Shown piece after piece: positions 14,494 to 14,561 of a stretch of 14,561 nt of DNA (position 1 is the stretch's first letter; each line of letters starts with the position of its first letter). The stretch is from Desulfobacteraceae bacterium. GTDB lineage: Bacteria; Desulfobacterota; Desulfobacteria; Desulfobacterales; UBA5616. The notes below the pieces were generated by a model that saw only the letters and a program-made list of their open reading frames with translations, ran no database searches and was not told the DNA's origin. The position numbers and the translations under genes were made by a program. Where the stretch lies: contig JAUXEW010000045.1 in the NCBI GenBank assembly GCA_030620375.1, positions 1 through 14,561 of the forward strand, in the 5' to 3' direction.

Positions 14494-14522
14494 TATTTAT
14501 GAAACGATCGTTTTAATGTCAA
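14494..14522 (-). promoter_or_regulatory. Promoter of the tetR-efflux operon
   Basis: On the minus strand a consensus -35 TTGACA (plus 14517-14522) is followed by a 17-bp spacer and TAAATA (14494-14499; three of six, so the -10 is the weak part). The transcript would start near 14487, giving a leader of about 60 nt before the GTG start. The spacer contains a perfect palindrome. Confidence 0.6.
14502..14513. promoter_or_regulatory. TetR operator O1: perfect 12-bp palindrome AAACGATCGTTT
   Basis: This perfect dyad lies wholly inside the 17-bp spacer of the operon promoter, so a bound dimer would block RNA polymerase. It is the standard placement for TetR-family self-repression. The cognate protein is inferred from adjacency. 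Confidence 0.72.
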
Positions 14523-14525
14523 GCC

Positions 14526-14545
14526 TTTTTTGATGGTCTCGTAAA
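14526..14545. repeat. Possible fragment of an interspersed intergenic element at the window edge
   Basis: The segment after the operon promoter contains inverted arms CTTTTT and AAAAAG around a GATGGTCTCG centre. It reminds me of short intergenic repeats in Desulfobacterota genomes, but only one copy is visible here and the window ends at 14561. Confidence 0.2.
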
Positions 14546-14561
14546 AAGTCGTCGCCCCTGC

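Noticed and set aside
14429..14494. ATG-initiated 22-residue N-terminal extension of the TetR regulator
   Set aside because: The ATG touches the proposed -10 box and the added codons run across the second operator; GTG 14428 has a better ribosome-binding site and gives a normal TetR N-terminus.
1..14561. Mobile element, CRISPR array, tRNA or selenocysteine insertion
   Set aside because: No transposase, tandem spaced repeats, tRNA-like cloverleaf or in-frame TGA within conserved cysteine positions was found by eye.

Overview
The window looks like chromosome of an anaerobic, strongly redox-specialised bacterium, most likely a Desulfobacterota (Desulfobacterales-type sulfate reducer) or close relative. 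This is inferred from the gene content: a cytoplasmic molybdopterin oxidoreductase, a very cysteine-rich ferredoxin protein, an iron-sulfur-flavoprotein-like reductase and an archaeal-type class I aldolase/ADH synthase. Base composition looks moderate by eye. No rRNA, tRNA, CRISPR, transposase or phage gene was seen. All ten genes are intact.

Left half (1-7315), a redox/acyl-metabolism neighbourhood in three transcription units. Unit A (+) is a molybdopterin oxidoreductase (168-2432) followed by an FMN-dependent nitronate monooxygenase/FabK-like protein (2487-3458). Unit B (-), converging on unit A, reads 5955 to 3500: a class I aldolase/ADH-synthase-like enzyme, an aminoglycoside-phosphotransferase-fold kinase of the ACAD10/LvaA type, and a flavodoxin-fold reductase with an Isf-like cysteine motif. 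Unit C (+, 6227-7315) is a protein with an N-terminal winged-helix-like region, an unusual cysteine cluster and a C-terminal 2[4Fe-4S] ferredoxin domain. Units B and C diverge from a 271-bp intergenic region that holds overlapping back-to-back promoters framed by an inverted repeat.

Right half (7455-14494, all -) is one efflux operon transcribed right to left: TetR-family regulator, NodT-type outer membrane lipoprotein factor, periplasmic adaptor, RND permease. Gene junctions are a 4-bp ATGA overlap, a 49-bp gap and a TAATG junction. The regulator gene is preceded by a TTGACA -35 whose 17-bp spacer contains a perfect 12-bp palindrome. A near-copy (11/12) lies in the leader, so self-repression of the whole pump operon is likely. 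This architecture also argues for a GTG start at 14428 instead of the longer ATG frame.

The most unusual observation is that the adaptor carries an AMIN-like domain, of the type found in AmiC and PilQ, inserted into its beta-barrel domain. This suggests an efflux pump with a built-in cell-wall or septum contact. Second-tier points are the extra cysteine cluster of unit C, the missing Cys/SeCys at the expected metal-ligand position of the molybdoenzyme, and the possibility that units A to C form one undescribed acyl-CoA or redox pathway.
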